Below, piece by piece: positions 7,152 through 15,302 of a stretch of 64,000 bases of DNA. This DNA comes from Enterococcus alcedinis (lineage in GTDB: Bacteria > Bacillota > Bacilli > Lactobacillales > Enterococcaceae): NCBI RefSeq assembly GCF_014635985.1, contig NZ_BMDT01000002.1:1-64000 (forward strand), in the 5' to 3' direction. Positions within the stretch are counted from its first letter, which is position 1. Each line of letters opens with the position of its first letter. The translations under genes were made by a program, and so were the position numbers. The notes under the pieces were generated by a model. The model ran no database searches, was not told the origin of the DNA, and worked only from the letters and a program-made list of their open reading frames with translations.

Positions 7152-8561
7152 TTATTTTGCCAGACGATAAATTGCATCAGCGTAAATAACTGCCGCTCTG
7201 AATAAATCATCTAAGCTCATAAATTCATTCGCTTGGTGCATCGTGTCAGTGAAACCTGGGAACATCGCGCCAAAAGCAACCCCACGTTTTAGTAGACGGC
7301 CGTACGTACCACCACCAATAATTTGTTCGTAGCCTTTTTCACCAGTATGTTCTTCATAGACGGCTAATAAAGTTGACACTAACGGATCTTCCATTGGTAC
7401 ATAGTGTGGACCAGAGTGTTTTTCTTGTACATCTAGTTTTGTTACGTATTGCCCAATTGATTGTTCAATTGCCGCTGCCATTGTTTCTTTGTCGGTACCT
7501 TGTGGGTAGCGGAAGTTGAAGTTAATATACGCACCTTCTTCTCCTGCGATAAACTCAAATAAACCAGCATTCATCGTTAGTTTACCCATCTTCTCATCAT
7601 TGTGAGCCGCGCCTAATTTTTCACCATAAACGTCTAAATGAATATGACTAGCTGTTGCAATAAAGTTTTTCGCGCCACCAGCAAAATCAAAATCTTCTAA
7701 AAAGACAGCTAAGTACGTTGCTGCATTAATTCCTGATTGTGGGTTCGCTCCATGTGCGCTCTTACCGATTAATTTAATGTTTACGTTTGCCGCATCAACA
7801 TCAGCGGTTCCTGAAATTGGATTTTCTTTAACGTAAGCATCAAAAGCTGTTTTTAATGCATTGGCTGCTTCATTTGATGGTGTCACAATCGTTGCAATCG
7901 CGTCTTGTGGAACCATGTTCGGACGTAAACCGGCTTTAAAGTTGATTAATTCATATGTTCCGCCATTGGTACTTTCAAAATAAGGAGCAATAGAGACATT
8001 CCCTTTTTCACCATTGATAATTGGGAATTCCGCATCTGGTGCAAAACCAAAGTCCGGCATTGCTTCATGTTCAAAATAATAATCCATGTCTTTCCAAGTA
8101 CTCTCTTCATCAGATCCTACAACGAAACGGATCTTTTTAGAAACAGGTAAGCCTAGCTCTTTAATAATTTTTAGTCCATAATAAGCCGCCATACTTGGGC
8201 CTTTATCATCTGAAGAACCTCGCGCATAAATTTTGTTATCTTTAATTACTGGAACATAAGGATCAGTATCCCAACCATCACCCGCTGGTACAACGTCCAT
8301 ATGACCAAAGATTCCTAAAATTTCATCGCCTTCGCCGTATTCAATGTGTCCAGCGTAGTTATCAACATTTTTAACGATAAAGCCATCACGCTCACCGTAA
8401 GCTAACATATGTAATAATGCATCACGCGGTCCAGGTCCAAAAGGAGCGTCTGCTGTTATTTTATCGTCTTCTCTTTCACTTTTTACTTTTAAAAGCTCGA
8501 TTAAATCGTTTAATAAATCATCTTTACGCGATTCAACTTCTTGTTGCCAATTGATTGTCAT
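7152..8561 (-). CDS. pepV: Dipeptidase PepV (M20 family)
   Basis: The 469-aa product has the length and motifs of lactic-acid-bacterial PepV: the first zinc ligand in IFGHMDVVPAGDGW, the bridging Asp in GSSDDKGPSMAAYYG, the acidic pair in VGSDEEST, and the late His in GGTYGRLLKRG..FPGFTDTMHQANEF. PepV is a cytosolic broad-specificity dipeptidase that frees amino acids from imported peptides. The ATG at 8561 has GGAGGG upstream; the ORF start 15 nt earlier overlaps that RBS. Monocistronic. Confidence 0.97.
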   Translation of the reverse strand: MTINWQQEVESRKDDLLNDLIELLKVKSEREDDKITADAPFGPGPRDALLHMLAYGERDGFIVKNVDNYAGHIEYGEGDEILGIFGHMDVVPAGDGWDTDPYVPVIKDNKIYARGSSDDKGPSMAAYYGLKIIKELGLPVSKKIRFVVGSDEESTWKDMDYYFEHEAMPDFGFAPDAEFPIINGEKGNVSIAPYFESTNGGTYELINFKAGLRPNMVPQDAIATIVTPSNEAANALKTAFDAYVKENPISGTADVDAANVNIKLIGKSAHGANPQSGINAATYLAVFLEDFDFAGGAKNFIATASHIHLDVYGEKLGAAHNDEKMGKLTMNAGLFEFIAGEEGAYINFNFRYPQGTDKETMAAAIEQSIGQYVTKLDVQEKHSGPHYVPMEDPLVSTLLAVYEEHTGEKGYEQIIGGGTYGRLLKRGVAFGAMFPGFTDTMHQANEFMSLDDLFRAAVIYADAIYRLAK

Positions 8562-8775
8562 ATGATTTCCCTCCAAATAAATTTTCTATTATTATCATAC
8601 CACTTCTACTTTTTAAATGGGGTGTTTTTAATAAATTAAACCCACTTTTCCTTCGCTATTTCGCTAAAAACACGATAGTTTCCAACAGCCTTTGAATCTT
8701 CTCAATAAACGATTATCTCCAATATTGACAGTCACACATTTCAAGTTCAAAAAAGAATGCAGTCCTTTTAATCAC

Positions 8776-8816
8776 AAAAAAAGTCAAGTAACATAAATGC
8801 TACCTGACTTTTTTTA
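8776..8816 (-). terminator. ackA terminator
   Basis: AAAAAAAGTCAAGTA and TACCTGACTTTTTTT form a long stem with a T tract on the minus strand, 10 nt after the ackA stop. Confidence 0.85.
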
Positions 8817-8826
8817 TTTATCTCAA

Positions 8827-10011
8827 TTAGCTACGTAACGCTTCAACGTCACGAGCGATTACTAATTCTTCATCTGTTGGGATCATGAAGACTTTAATTT
8901 TTGATTCTGGTGTTGAAATGACAGTATCTTCACCACGTTTTGCATTTTGTTCTGGATCGATTTCACAACCAAACCAAGACATACCGTTAATAATTTGCTC
9001 ACGGATTGCTGCATCATTTTCACCAATTCCAGCAGTAAAGACGATAGCATCAACACCGTTTAGCACAGTTACGTAACTACCGATATATTTACGGATACGA
9101 TCAGCAAAGATGTCTAATGTCACACGAACTTCTGGTTTGTCGCTGTTTGCTTCTAAATCACGCATATCACTTGAGATACCTGATAAGCCTAAAAGACCTG
9201 ATTTTTTGTTTAATGTATCAACCATTTCGTTAATGTTTAAATCTAATTTTTCCATTAAGAATGGTAATGTTGAAGCGTCGATATCACCTGCGCGTGTTCC
9301 CATGGTAACACCTGCTAATGGCGTGAATCCCATTGAAGTATCAACAGAAATACCACCGTCAACCGCCGTGATTGAAGCACCGTTTCCTAAGTGGCAAGTA
9401 ATAATTTTTGTTTCTTCAATTGGTTTACCTAACATTTCAGCTGCACGTTGCGCAACGAACTGGTGGCTCGTACCGTGGAAACCATACTTACGTACTTTGA
9501 AATCTTCGTAGTATTCTCTTGGTAAAGAATACAAGTAGCTTACTTCTGGCATTGTTGCATGGAATGCTGTGTCAAATACGGCTACACTAATAATTTCAGG
9601 CAATAAGTGTTTGAACGCTTTGATTCCCATTGCATTTGCTGGGTTATGTAATGGCGCAAATTCCGCTAAATCTTCAATGTTTTTTAGCACTTCATCATCA
9701 ATGATAACTGAACGATCGTAGAATTCTCCACCATGAACGACACGGTGACCAACACCTGTGATTTCATCGTATGAAGCTAAGATTTTCAAATCGATTAATT
9801 GATCTAATAACATTTTAACCGCAACATCGTGATCTGCGATATCAACGATTGTTTCGTATTTTTGATCTTCACCGTATTTAATTGTAAAAATTGAATCATT
9901 TAAACCAATACGTTCTACGATTCCTTTTGCGACAACTGTTTCTTCTGGCATAACATATAGTTGCCATTTTAAACTTGAACTTCCAGCATTAATTGCAATT
10001 GTTTTAGACAT
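8827..10011 (-). CDS. ackA: Acetate kinase
   Basis: The 394-aa product begins [19 protein letters not shown] and carries the acetokinase signatures ([37 protein letters not shown]). It converts acetyl phosphate and ADP to acetate and ATP, the ATP-yielding end of mixed-acid metabolism, together with AdhE and Nox elsewhere in the window. The gene lies 68 bp behind a methyltransferase gene, an arrangement common in Firmicutes (ytxK-ackA). The gap holds an 18-bp palindrome that may be an operator. Confidence 0.98.
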   Translation of the reverse strand: MSKTIAINAGSSSLKWQLYVMPEETVVAKGIVERIGLNDSIFTIKYGEDQKYETIVDIADHDVAVKMLLDQLIDLKILASYDEITGVGHRVVHGGEFYDRSVIIDDEVLKNIEDLAEFAPLHNPANAMGIKAFKHLLPEIISVAVFDTAFHATMPEVSYLYSLPREYYEDFKVRKYGFHGTSHQFVAQRAAEMLGKPIEETKIITCHLGNGASITAVDGGISVDTSMGFTPLAGVTMGTRAGDIDASTLPFLMEKLDLNINEMVDTLNKKSGLLGLSGISSDMRDLEANSDKPEVRVTLDIFADRIRKYIGSYVTVLNGVDAIVFTAGIGENDAAIREQIINGMSWFGCEIDPEQNAKRGEDTVISTPESKIKVFMIPTDEELVIARDVEALRS

Positions 10012-10048
10012 TTTTTGCTCTCCTCAATAGTTGTTTTATAATTTAATT

Positions 10049-10066
10049 TCGTAAATAAATTTACGA
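10049..10066. promoter_or_regulatory. 18-bp palindrome upstream of ackA
   Basis: TCGTAAAT-AA-ATTTACGA is a perfect palindrome 38 bp upstream of the ackA start, near a TATAAA -10-like box on the minus strand. It lacks a following T tract, so an operator is more likely than a terminator. It does not match cre or Rex consensus, and the protein that would bind it is unknown. Confidence 0.45.
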
Positions 10067-10079
10067 TTCGTGCACCGTT

Positions 10080-11087
10080 TTAAAAGTTTTTTTGCTTCCA
10101 GTCAGTGACTTCTTTAAAGAAGTGATTGATAATTTGCGGATCTTTCAAACTTGCCAATTGTGCAACAAGAATCTTATCTGCTTGTTTAGCCAATGTTCCT
10201 TTATTTTGTAAAATGACAATACTTTTACGAGAAGCCTCATTTTTGAATAATTCATCTGGTAATTGGATGATGCCTTGTAAATAAGCTGTTTCCCCTAACC
10301 AGTTTTTGAAATATTCACTTTGTTCGCTATCTAAAAAGTTACTTGGTAATAAAAAGAATCCATAGCCATTTTGACGAACTTGCTTCATTGCCTGTTCAAC
10401 TAATAAATGGTGGGCATAGCTATGTCCTTGTTTTGACGCCATCGCAAAAGGATAAGCAATACTATCAACTGGGTAATAACCCACTGGTAAGTCACTTACA
10501 GCGACATCTACAACATCTGGCAACTCTTGCTGTAATGCATCTTGATGTGAAAGCGTTGCTTGCGTGTTCATCCATTGATTATTTGCTTCTGCAATTTCAA
10601 TTAACAACTCGTCGTTATCAATGCCAATGCCGCGAGCTTCATAACCTGACAATTTCAAATTGGTTAATAAAGTAAAGAGCAAATTCCCCGTTCCAACTCC
10701 AACATCCAATATTGTTAACGGCTCTTTTTTATCTGTATAGAATTGTGCGATTAAATAAACAAATAAAAAACCAATACTATCTGGCGTTAATTGATGATTG
10801 GCTTGAACCGGTTCGTTTTGTGTTCCTTTTAAAAGTAATAACTGCGCTAATTTTCGTATGTCTTCAGGTTCTAGTTTCTCTGCTTTTAATTCTCGATAAA
10901 TCGCTTGTAACTTCTCAACAGTTTCTGCATCTGGGACATCGCTAATCACTTGCACATTGTATCCATCTAAAATATTGCCTACTTGTTCAAGATAGGCTTC
11001 AAAAAAAGAAGTTGTTAAGGCATTTTGCAACAGTTCAATGGCTTCTAAATTTAAATGAAAGTTTTTTTCTACACTTTCCACTGACAT
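10080..11087 (-). CDS. Class I SAM-dependent methyltransferase (YtxK-like)
   Basis: The 335-aa product has an N-terminal helical region and a Rossmann methyltransferase domain with motif I ILDVGVGTGNLLFTLL near residue 125 and DLPVGYYP where N6-adenine methyltransferases carry NPPY. The architecture resembles type I restriction M subunits, but it is a stand-alone chromosomal gene upstream of ackA, as in Bacillus (ytxK-ackA); the substrate is unknown. The ATG at 11087 has AGAGGTG upstream. It follows the comG operon terminator. Confidence 0.85.
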   Translation of the reverse strand: MSVESVEKNFHLNLEAIELLQNALTTSFFEAYLEQVGNILDGYNVQVISDVPDAETVEKLQAIYRELKAEKLEPEDIRKLAQLLLLKGTQNEPVQANHQLTPDSIGFLFVYLIAQFYTDKKEPLTILDVGVGTGNLLFTLLTNLKLSGYEARGIGIDNDELLIEIAEANNQWMNTQATLSHQDALQQELPDVVDVAVSDLPVGYYPVDSIAYPFAMASKQGHSYAHHLLVEQAMKQVRQNGYGFFLLPSNFLDSEQSEYFKNWLGETAYLQGIIQLPDELFKNEASRKSIVILQNKGTLAKQADKILVAQLASLKDPQIINHFFKEVTDWKQKNF

Positions 11088-11220
11088 AAGGCACCTCTTT
11101 TCAATAATCACTATAACAACTTTTATTCCTGTTTAATTTTATCTGATTTGACCTAAATAATCAACCCGTTCCACCTGTGATTTTATTTTTGTGAATTGAT
11201 TCTTCGGAAAACGCTGAAAA

Positions 11221-11263
11221 GAATGATAAAAAAGTGAGTAATACGCTTTTTCATCATTCTTTT
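11221..11263. terminator. comG operon terminator
   Basis: GAATGAT..ATCATTC (11221-11227 and 11253-11259) with inner A-rich and T-rich arms forms a hairpin beyond the comGG stop, T-rich on both strands. Confidence 0.75.
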
Positions 11264-11283
11264 ATTTTCATTCTTTTCACGAT

Positions 11284-11766
11284 TCATTCGATTTCACCAA
11301 TCGATTCAATCCTCGATTCGTCTGTACTATTTTGGTTATAAATCTGTACTCCTTCATTAGACACAAAATCTCGTCCATCCGAAGATTCACCTTGTTTTGA
11401 ATCATTCGTTTCTTCTGTTATCAATAGCTTTTCTTGATACGTTTGTTGGTGTTTTTTCGTTTTTGAGACAAGTGATAAGATCGTTTCTTTTTGAGTAAAT
11501 GTTACACTGCCAGTAGAATAATAGTACGTCCCACTTACTGGCCTCTGCGCTTTCGGGATTGCTAAATACTCGGCTAAAAATAATTCTTTCATAATCGCCA
11601 TTTTGTAATATTCTGAATGACGATTCGCTGTAAAGACCGTCAGCTGATAATTTTCAGCAAGTGATAAATATAAAAAAGTCAATATTCCGAGTGTCGCAAT
11701 CGCTACGACCATTAGACTGCCACGGTACTTATGGGATGGTCCATTTACCAACTTTTTCCACTCCAT
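11284..11766 (-). CDS. comGG: Competence pilus protein ComGG-like
   Basis: The 160-aa product has one N-terminal membrane segment (GSLMVVAIATLGILTFLYLSL) without a classical type IV pilin cleavage motif, as expected for ComGG. It is last in the seven-gene comG operon. In the transformation pilus ComGG acts with the other minor pseudopilins to prime pilus assembly. The C-terminal 45 residues are hydrophilic and low in complexity. The start overlaps comGF by 38 nt and has no obvious RBS, so translational coupling is likely. Assignment is by position and topology. Confidence 0.75.
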   Translation of the reverse strand: MEWKKLVNGPSHKYRGSLMVVAIATLGILTFLYLSLAENYQLTVFTANRHSEYYKMAIMKELFLAEYLAIPKAQRPVSGTYYYSTGSVTFTQKETILSLVSKTKKHQQTYQEKLLITEETNDSKQGESSDGRDFVSNEGVQIYNQNSTDESRIESIGEIE

Positions 11767-12166
11767 TCAAAAAGCGCACCGTAAAAAGAATCGCATCACC
11801 CTGACGATCAAAGGTAATCGCCTGGACTTGCGTTAGTATCGGTTCGGTGCCTCCATTATTACTGAGATAAACATATTTTTTATTCGAACTGTATTTAATT
11901 GCTAGCGTAACAACCTTTCCTTCATGCAGTTCCTCGCGCTCAAAAATTAGTGCGGTAGAACTCATATCCCTAAACGTTCCTTTCTCCGTTATTTTATCAA
12001 ATTGAATCAAAAAAATTTGCCATTCTAATTCTTCCCGACTCTCAACCCGCTGGAAAATCTGCTGACTCTGGGAAAATACGCCAGATAACATCAAAAAGAA
12101 TAAACTAATAAAAAACAAAGAAATCAAACATTCAATCAATGTAAAGCCATGATAATTATTTCTCAC
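11729..12166 (-). CDS. comGF: Competence pseudopilin ComGF
   Basis: The product (about 145 aa from the GTG at 12166) has a prepilin N-terminus, YHGFTLIECLISLFFISLFF, followed by a ComGF-type domain (FQRVESREELEWQIFLIQFD, KYVYLSNNG, ITFDRQGDAILFTVRFLNG). The start is uncertain: no clear RBS is visible, and the frame extends upstream inside comGE to 12274. The GTG at 12166 gives the expected short leader before the GF cleavage site and overlaps comGE by 11 nt. Confidence 0.8.
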   Translation of the reverse strand: MRNNYHGFTLIECLISLFFISLFFLMLSGVFSQSQQIFQRVESREELEWQIFLIQFDKITEKGTFRDMSSTALIFEREELHEGKVVTLAIKYSSNKKYVYLSNNGGTEPILTQVQAITFDRQGDAILFTVRFLNGVEKVGKWTIP

Positions 12167-12479
12167 GGTAGATACCAAACTCTTGTTGTCCAAACGTAAT
12201 TTTGGCAGACGGTGAGTCTTGCAAACGATAACTGACTTGATATTTGCCATTTCGGTGAATGATTCGTTGTTCATCAGATTTGTTCATTTTACGCCCCTCC
12301 ACGACTTCTTCGTATAGAACGCGATACATTCTCGATTCAATCATTTTATTTTCAATATCTACTAAAAAAGCCACTTCGCCTTTATAAAAAAACAAGATAG
12401 CAAATGTGATCACACCAAACGAAAGTAGCGTTTCAATTAAAATAAACCCTTTATGGTTTGTTCCTGATTTCTTTTTCAT
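12156..12479 (-). CDS. comGE: Competence pseudopilin ComGE
   Basis: The 107-aa product begins MKKKSGTNHKGFILIETLLSFGVITFAILFF, a prepilin leader cut after Gly before F-I-L-I-E, with the conserved Glu at +5. It is a minor pseudopilin of the ComG transformation pilus. The ATG at 12479 has AAGGGG upstream and lies inside the 3' end of comGD. The longer frame from 12584 would destroy the leader and is rejected. Confidence 0.82.
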   Translation of the reverse strand: MKKKSGTNHKGFILIETLLSFGVITFAILFFYKGEVAFLVDIENKMIESRMYRVLYEEVVEGRKMNKSDEQRIIHRNGKYQVSYRLQDSPSAKITFGQQEFGIYREK

Positions 12480-12891
12480 AATGCCCCTTACCAAACAAAA
12501 AGTTATAAGAAACTTGAATTTTCTTTGCATCCCAATCAACGAAGAAAGAACGCATTTGTCCTTTATCACCGGTACCAATCGCAAAATTCATTGGTGGAAA
12601 ATTCGAAACGCGTAGTCCTTCTGGCACTGGTAAATCAAAGGTCTGTTCTCCCACAATAAAATGAATTGTACGACTACCTTCCCCTCGCCCCATAATCACA
12701 CGATCTTGCTCAACGAAAGAAGCTTGGTGATTCAGCAAAATATGCTTATCTAATTTAGTGAAAAAATGCCGAATTGCTAATTCTTGTTCAAGGTTTTTCG
12801 TTATCACGACACTAAAGGTTACTATTACACTTACCAAAGTTAAGACTAAGAGGGATTCAACAAGTGTGAACCCAGCAAATTTAGGCTTCAT
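12451..12891 (-). CDS. comGD: Competence pseudopilin ComGD
   Basis: The 146-aa product begins MKPKFAGFTLVESLLVLTLVSVIVTFSVV, a textbook prepilin leader (cleavage after Gly, F-T-L-V-E) followed by a single hydrophobic helix. The body (HFFTKLDKHILLNHQASFVEQDRVIM, YNFLFGKGHYEKEIR) fits the GspH/ComGD minor pilin group. It overlaps comGC by 4 nt and comGE by 29 nt, so the genes are translationally coupled. Confidence 0.88.
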   Translation of the reverse strand: MKPKFAGFTLVESLLVLTLVSVIVTFSVVITKNLEQELAIRHFFTKLDKHILLNHQASFVEQDRVIMGRGEGSRTIHFIVGEQTFDLPVPEGLRVSNFPPMNFAIGTGDKGQMRSFFVDWDAKKIQVSYNFLFGKGHYEKEIRNKP

Positions 12892-13178
12892 CGCTTGCCT
12901 TTAATTTCTACTTCATAGAGTTCTTTTTGCTTCTCATCGGTAAATAAACCCGCCTCTTCCTCTAGGGTTAAGGTTCTCCCTTTTTCAAATTCGGCCAATT
13001 CAATTTGCGTTCGCATCGTTGCAACAATCGCTTTGTCACTTTCTTCCATTGCTTTCGTTTTTGAGTTTCCTAAATTCGGGATAAATAACAAAACCAACAC
13101 ACTAATAATCAAAATTACAACCATCATCTCCACTAAAGTGAATCCGTCATGTAACTTATTTTTTATTTTTTCAAACAT
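12888..13178 (-). CDS. comGC: Major competence pseudopilin ComGC
   Basis: The 96-aa product has the prepilin signal HDGFTLVEMMVVILIISVLVLLFIPNLG, the major pilin of the DNA-uptake pilus. The body is short and acidic-basic with no cysteines, typical of ComGC. The ATG at 13178 follows AGGAGG by 8 nt and overlaps the comGB stop (TGATG). The longer frame from 13280 lies inside comGB and is rejected. Confidence 0.95.
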   Translation of the reverse strand: MFEKIKNKLHDGFTLVEMMVVILIISVLVLLFIPNLGNSKTKAMEESDKAIVATMRTQIELAEFEKGRTLTLEEEAGLFTDEKQKELYEVEIKGKR

Positions 13179-14194
13179 CAAATCAATCCTCCTATATTTC
13201 CGTAAATCGGTAAAAACATCGCAACATAAATCATCACAATGACGATAGCAATCAATAAAAAAACGATTGGTTGGACCCATTTCAGTGTTTTTTCGACTTT
13301 TTGAATTAGTTTATTCAATAATAACTGATGGTAAATTAATAGTTCTTCCCCTAACTTGCCTTTTAACTCACCTTGGAAAACAATAAATGAAAACTCTGGT
13401 GTTAAAAATGAATACTGTGGTAGTTGTTCAGTTAAAATAACACCTGAACGTAAGCCACTATTCAATTCATTGGCAAGTGCTACCATCAGTGATTGCTGAG
13501 GCAACTGGATTAACGTTTCTAGAATTTGCTTCATTTCAAGTCCTTCACGAAATAGTTTTCCCCACTCTAATGCAAAATAACTTGTTTGATAGAGACAATA
13601 CCAGGAGCCGACTAAGGGAAATGTACTCCAATAATGCGCACGTTGTAAAAATGATTTGCGCTTCAACCATTGATGGTGGACCAGTACCAATACGAATCCA
13701 AATAATAAGATTAATAAGAAAATCATTGGACTATGGGTTAAGAATAAAATGCCCCAATGATCCGTTTGCACCATATTTGAAGCTAGTAATTGCGGTAATA
13801 AAATCCAGCGCATGCTAAGCAACATCCCCATCGAAAAAAGGAGTAAGACAAAAGGATACGTCATCACTTTTTGTAATTCTGTACGCTGATGTGCCACGAG
13901 TTGGTTATTGTTCAATAAATTTTGTAACGTCTCAACTAAATCTCCATGAACTTCAGCTAATTGTATTTGTAGCACTTCCTGTTCAGAAAACCCTATGACA
14001 TGAAAGCATTCACTTAGTGATTTCCCTATGGCTAACCCTTGTTGGATGCCTGCTAACAGTTCATCAGAGAACTGTCGACTTCGCAGCATGACTTGTAAAC
14101 TTTCTTGTAATCGAAAGCCATTCCCTAGTAACAAAACAAACATTTCTAAAATCGCCAATCGCGCCTTCGATTTTCTCCTTGAAAATGGCTTCAT
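13178..14194 (-). CDS. comGB: Competence pilus inner-membrane platform protein ComGB
   Basis: The 338-aa product has the GspF/PilC layout: two homologous cytoplasmic regions (FVLLLGNGFRLQESLQVMLRSRQF; KLFREGLEMKQILETLIQLP) and three hydrophobic stretches (about 115-140, 150-175 and 310-335). It anchors the ComGA ATPase and nucleates the pilus. The ATG overlaps the comGA stop (TTATGA) with GGTGAG as RBS. Confidence 0.93.
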   Translation of the reverse strand: MKPFSRRKSKARLAILEMFVLLLGNGFRLQESLQVMLRSRQFSDELLAGIQQGLAIGKSLSECFHVIGFSEQEVLQIQLAEVHGDLVETLQNLLNNNQLVAHQRTELQKVMTYPFVLLLFSMGMLLSMRWILLPQLLASNMVQTDHWGILFLTHSPMIFLLILLFGFVLVLVHHQWLKRKSFLQRAHYWSTFPLVGSWYCLYQTSYFALEWGKLFREGLEMKQILETLIQLPQQSLMVALANELNSGLRSGVILTEQLPQYSFLTPEFSFIVFQGELKGKLGEELLIYHQLLLNKLIQKVEKTLKWVQPIVFLLIAIVIVMIYVAMFLPIYGNIGGLI

Positions 14195-15102
14195 AACTCA
14201 CCGTCAACATTCGGCCAAATCCATGATTTACTCGATCCTTGCTCAAAAAAGAAGTCATACGCAAACAATGCTTTCATCTCAGACTGCTTTGTTAAAAGTA
14301 ATTGTTGATAAATTACGCCCATTAAACAATTGTCTAATTCGCTACTTTCACCCACTAAATCGACTAATCGACTTCTTGTTTCATTGACGCCTTTCGCATG
14401 GATGGTCGCAAAGACTTTATGCCCCGTCAAAGCCGCTCGAATTGCTGCCTTAGCCGTTAATGCATCTCTAATTTCGCCAATAATTAAGACATCTGGGCGA
14501 TGACGTAAGGCCAACTTAATCAATTGATCGTAATTTTGTTCAATCTTATCATTCGTTTGCAATTGCAAAAAATCGGGTTGCTCGATTTCAACCGGATCTT
14601 CAATCGTAATGACTTGTCCATCAATTTGTTGTGCTAAATGATACATAAATGTTGTTTTCCCTGAGCCAGTTGGACCGCTAAACAAATATAAACCATTTTT
14701 TTCATGAATATTTTTTTCAATCAATGTGACATCTTCCGGACAAAAATAACCTAAATTCTGGAGATTAAAGTCATGTAAAAATCGAATCACTAAACTCTCC
14801 TTCCCGCGATAATCTCCAACGGTCGATAAACGTAAGCGCGGCTGACACGTTGGTAAAGGATACGTGATTGCACCTAATTGTGCTTTTCTTTTCTCACCGA
14901 CATCCATTTCACCTAAATATTTAAAACGTGCTATTAATTGCTGGGCAACTTCCACACTGACCTCGTCTTCAAAAGGAATCATCTGTTGATCTCTTCGATA
15001 ATAAACCGATGCCTTTTCATTTAGAAAATAGATATATAAATCTTGCATGCGTTCTTCAATCCCATAGGCAATTAAATCATCTGAAATCGTTTCAATTTGC
15101 AT
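14191..15102 (-). CDS. comGA: Competence pilus assembly ATPase ComGA
   Basis: The 303-aa GspE/PilB-type secretion ATPase shows Walker A GPTGSGKTTFMYHL near residue 142, the Asp box ITIEDPVEIEQPDFLQ, Walker B DVLIIGEIRD, and the His box GHKVFATIHA. It powers ComGC pilus extension. The ATG at 15102 has AGGAG upstream; the upstream extension to 15186 runs into the preceding terminator hairpin. No Streptococcus-type ComX cin-box was found upstream, so control of the operon is unresolved. All seven com genes look intact. Confidence 0.96.
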   Translation of the reverse strand: MQIETISDDLIAYGIEERMQDLYIYFLNEKASVYYRRDQQMIPFEDEVSVEVAQQLIARFKYLGEMDVGEKRKAQLGAITYPLPTCQPRLRLSTVGDYRGKESLVIRFLHDFNLQNLGYFCPEDVTLIEKNIHEKNGLYLFSGPTGSGKTTFMYHLAQQIDGQVITIEDPVEIEQPDFLQLQTNDKIEQNYDQLIKLALRHRPDVLIIGEIRDALTAKAAIRAALTGHKVFATIHAKGVNETRSRLVDLVGESSELDNCLMGVIYQQLLLTKQSEMKALFAYDFFFEQGSSKSWIWPNVDGEL

Positions 15103-15167
15103 CCAACTCTCTCCTCTCATAAATAACTTTACGCAAGATTCATTCATATTTTTTTGAACAAAAAAAT

Positions 15168-15288
15168 AGACTGTGACAAAAGCCACAGCCCATTTAATAT
15201 TCGATTGATCAAAAGTGATAAAAGTTTACTCTTTCGAAAAATTTAACTACATTCAGTTGCTCAGAACACTGCAGCATTTGTTACACTA
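15168..15288 (-). repeat. Family B palindromic element, copy B2, with terminator
   Basis: Read on the minus strand it starts AGTGTAACAAATGC, has the arm CGAAAGAGTAAACTTTTATCACTTTTGATCAATCG, and ends in GGCTGTGGCTTTTGTCACAGTC plus a T tract (15168-15190). The order of parts matches copies B1, B4 and B5. It begins 14 bp after the oatA stop, so it supplies the oatA terminator. Confidence 0.6.
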
Positions 15289-15302
15289 GCTTATCAAATG
15301 TT

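Noticed and set aside
15103-15170. A ComX-type cin-box (TACGAATA) upstream of comGA.
   Set aside because: Only weak resemblance (ATGAATGAATC) was found, far from consensus, so no competence promoter is annotated.
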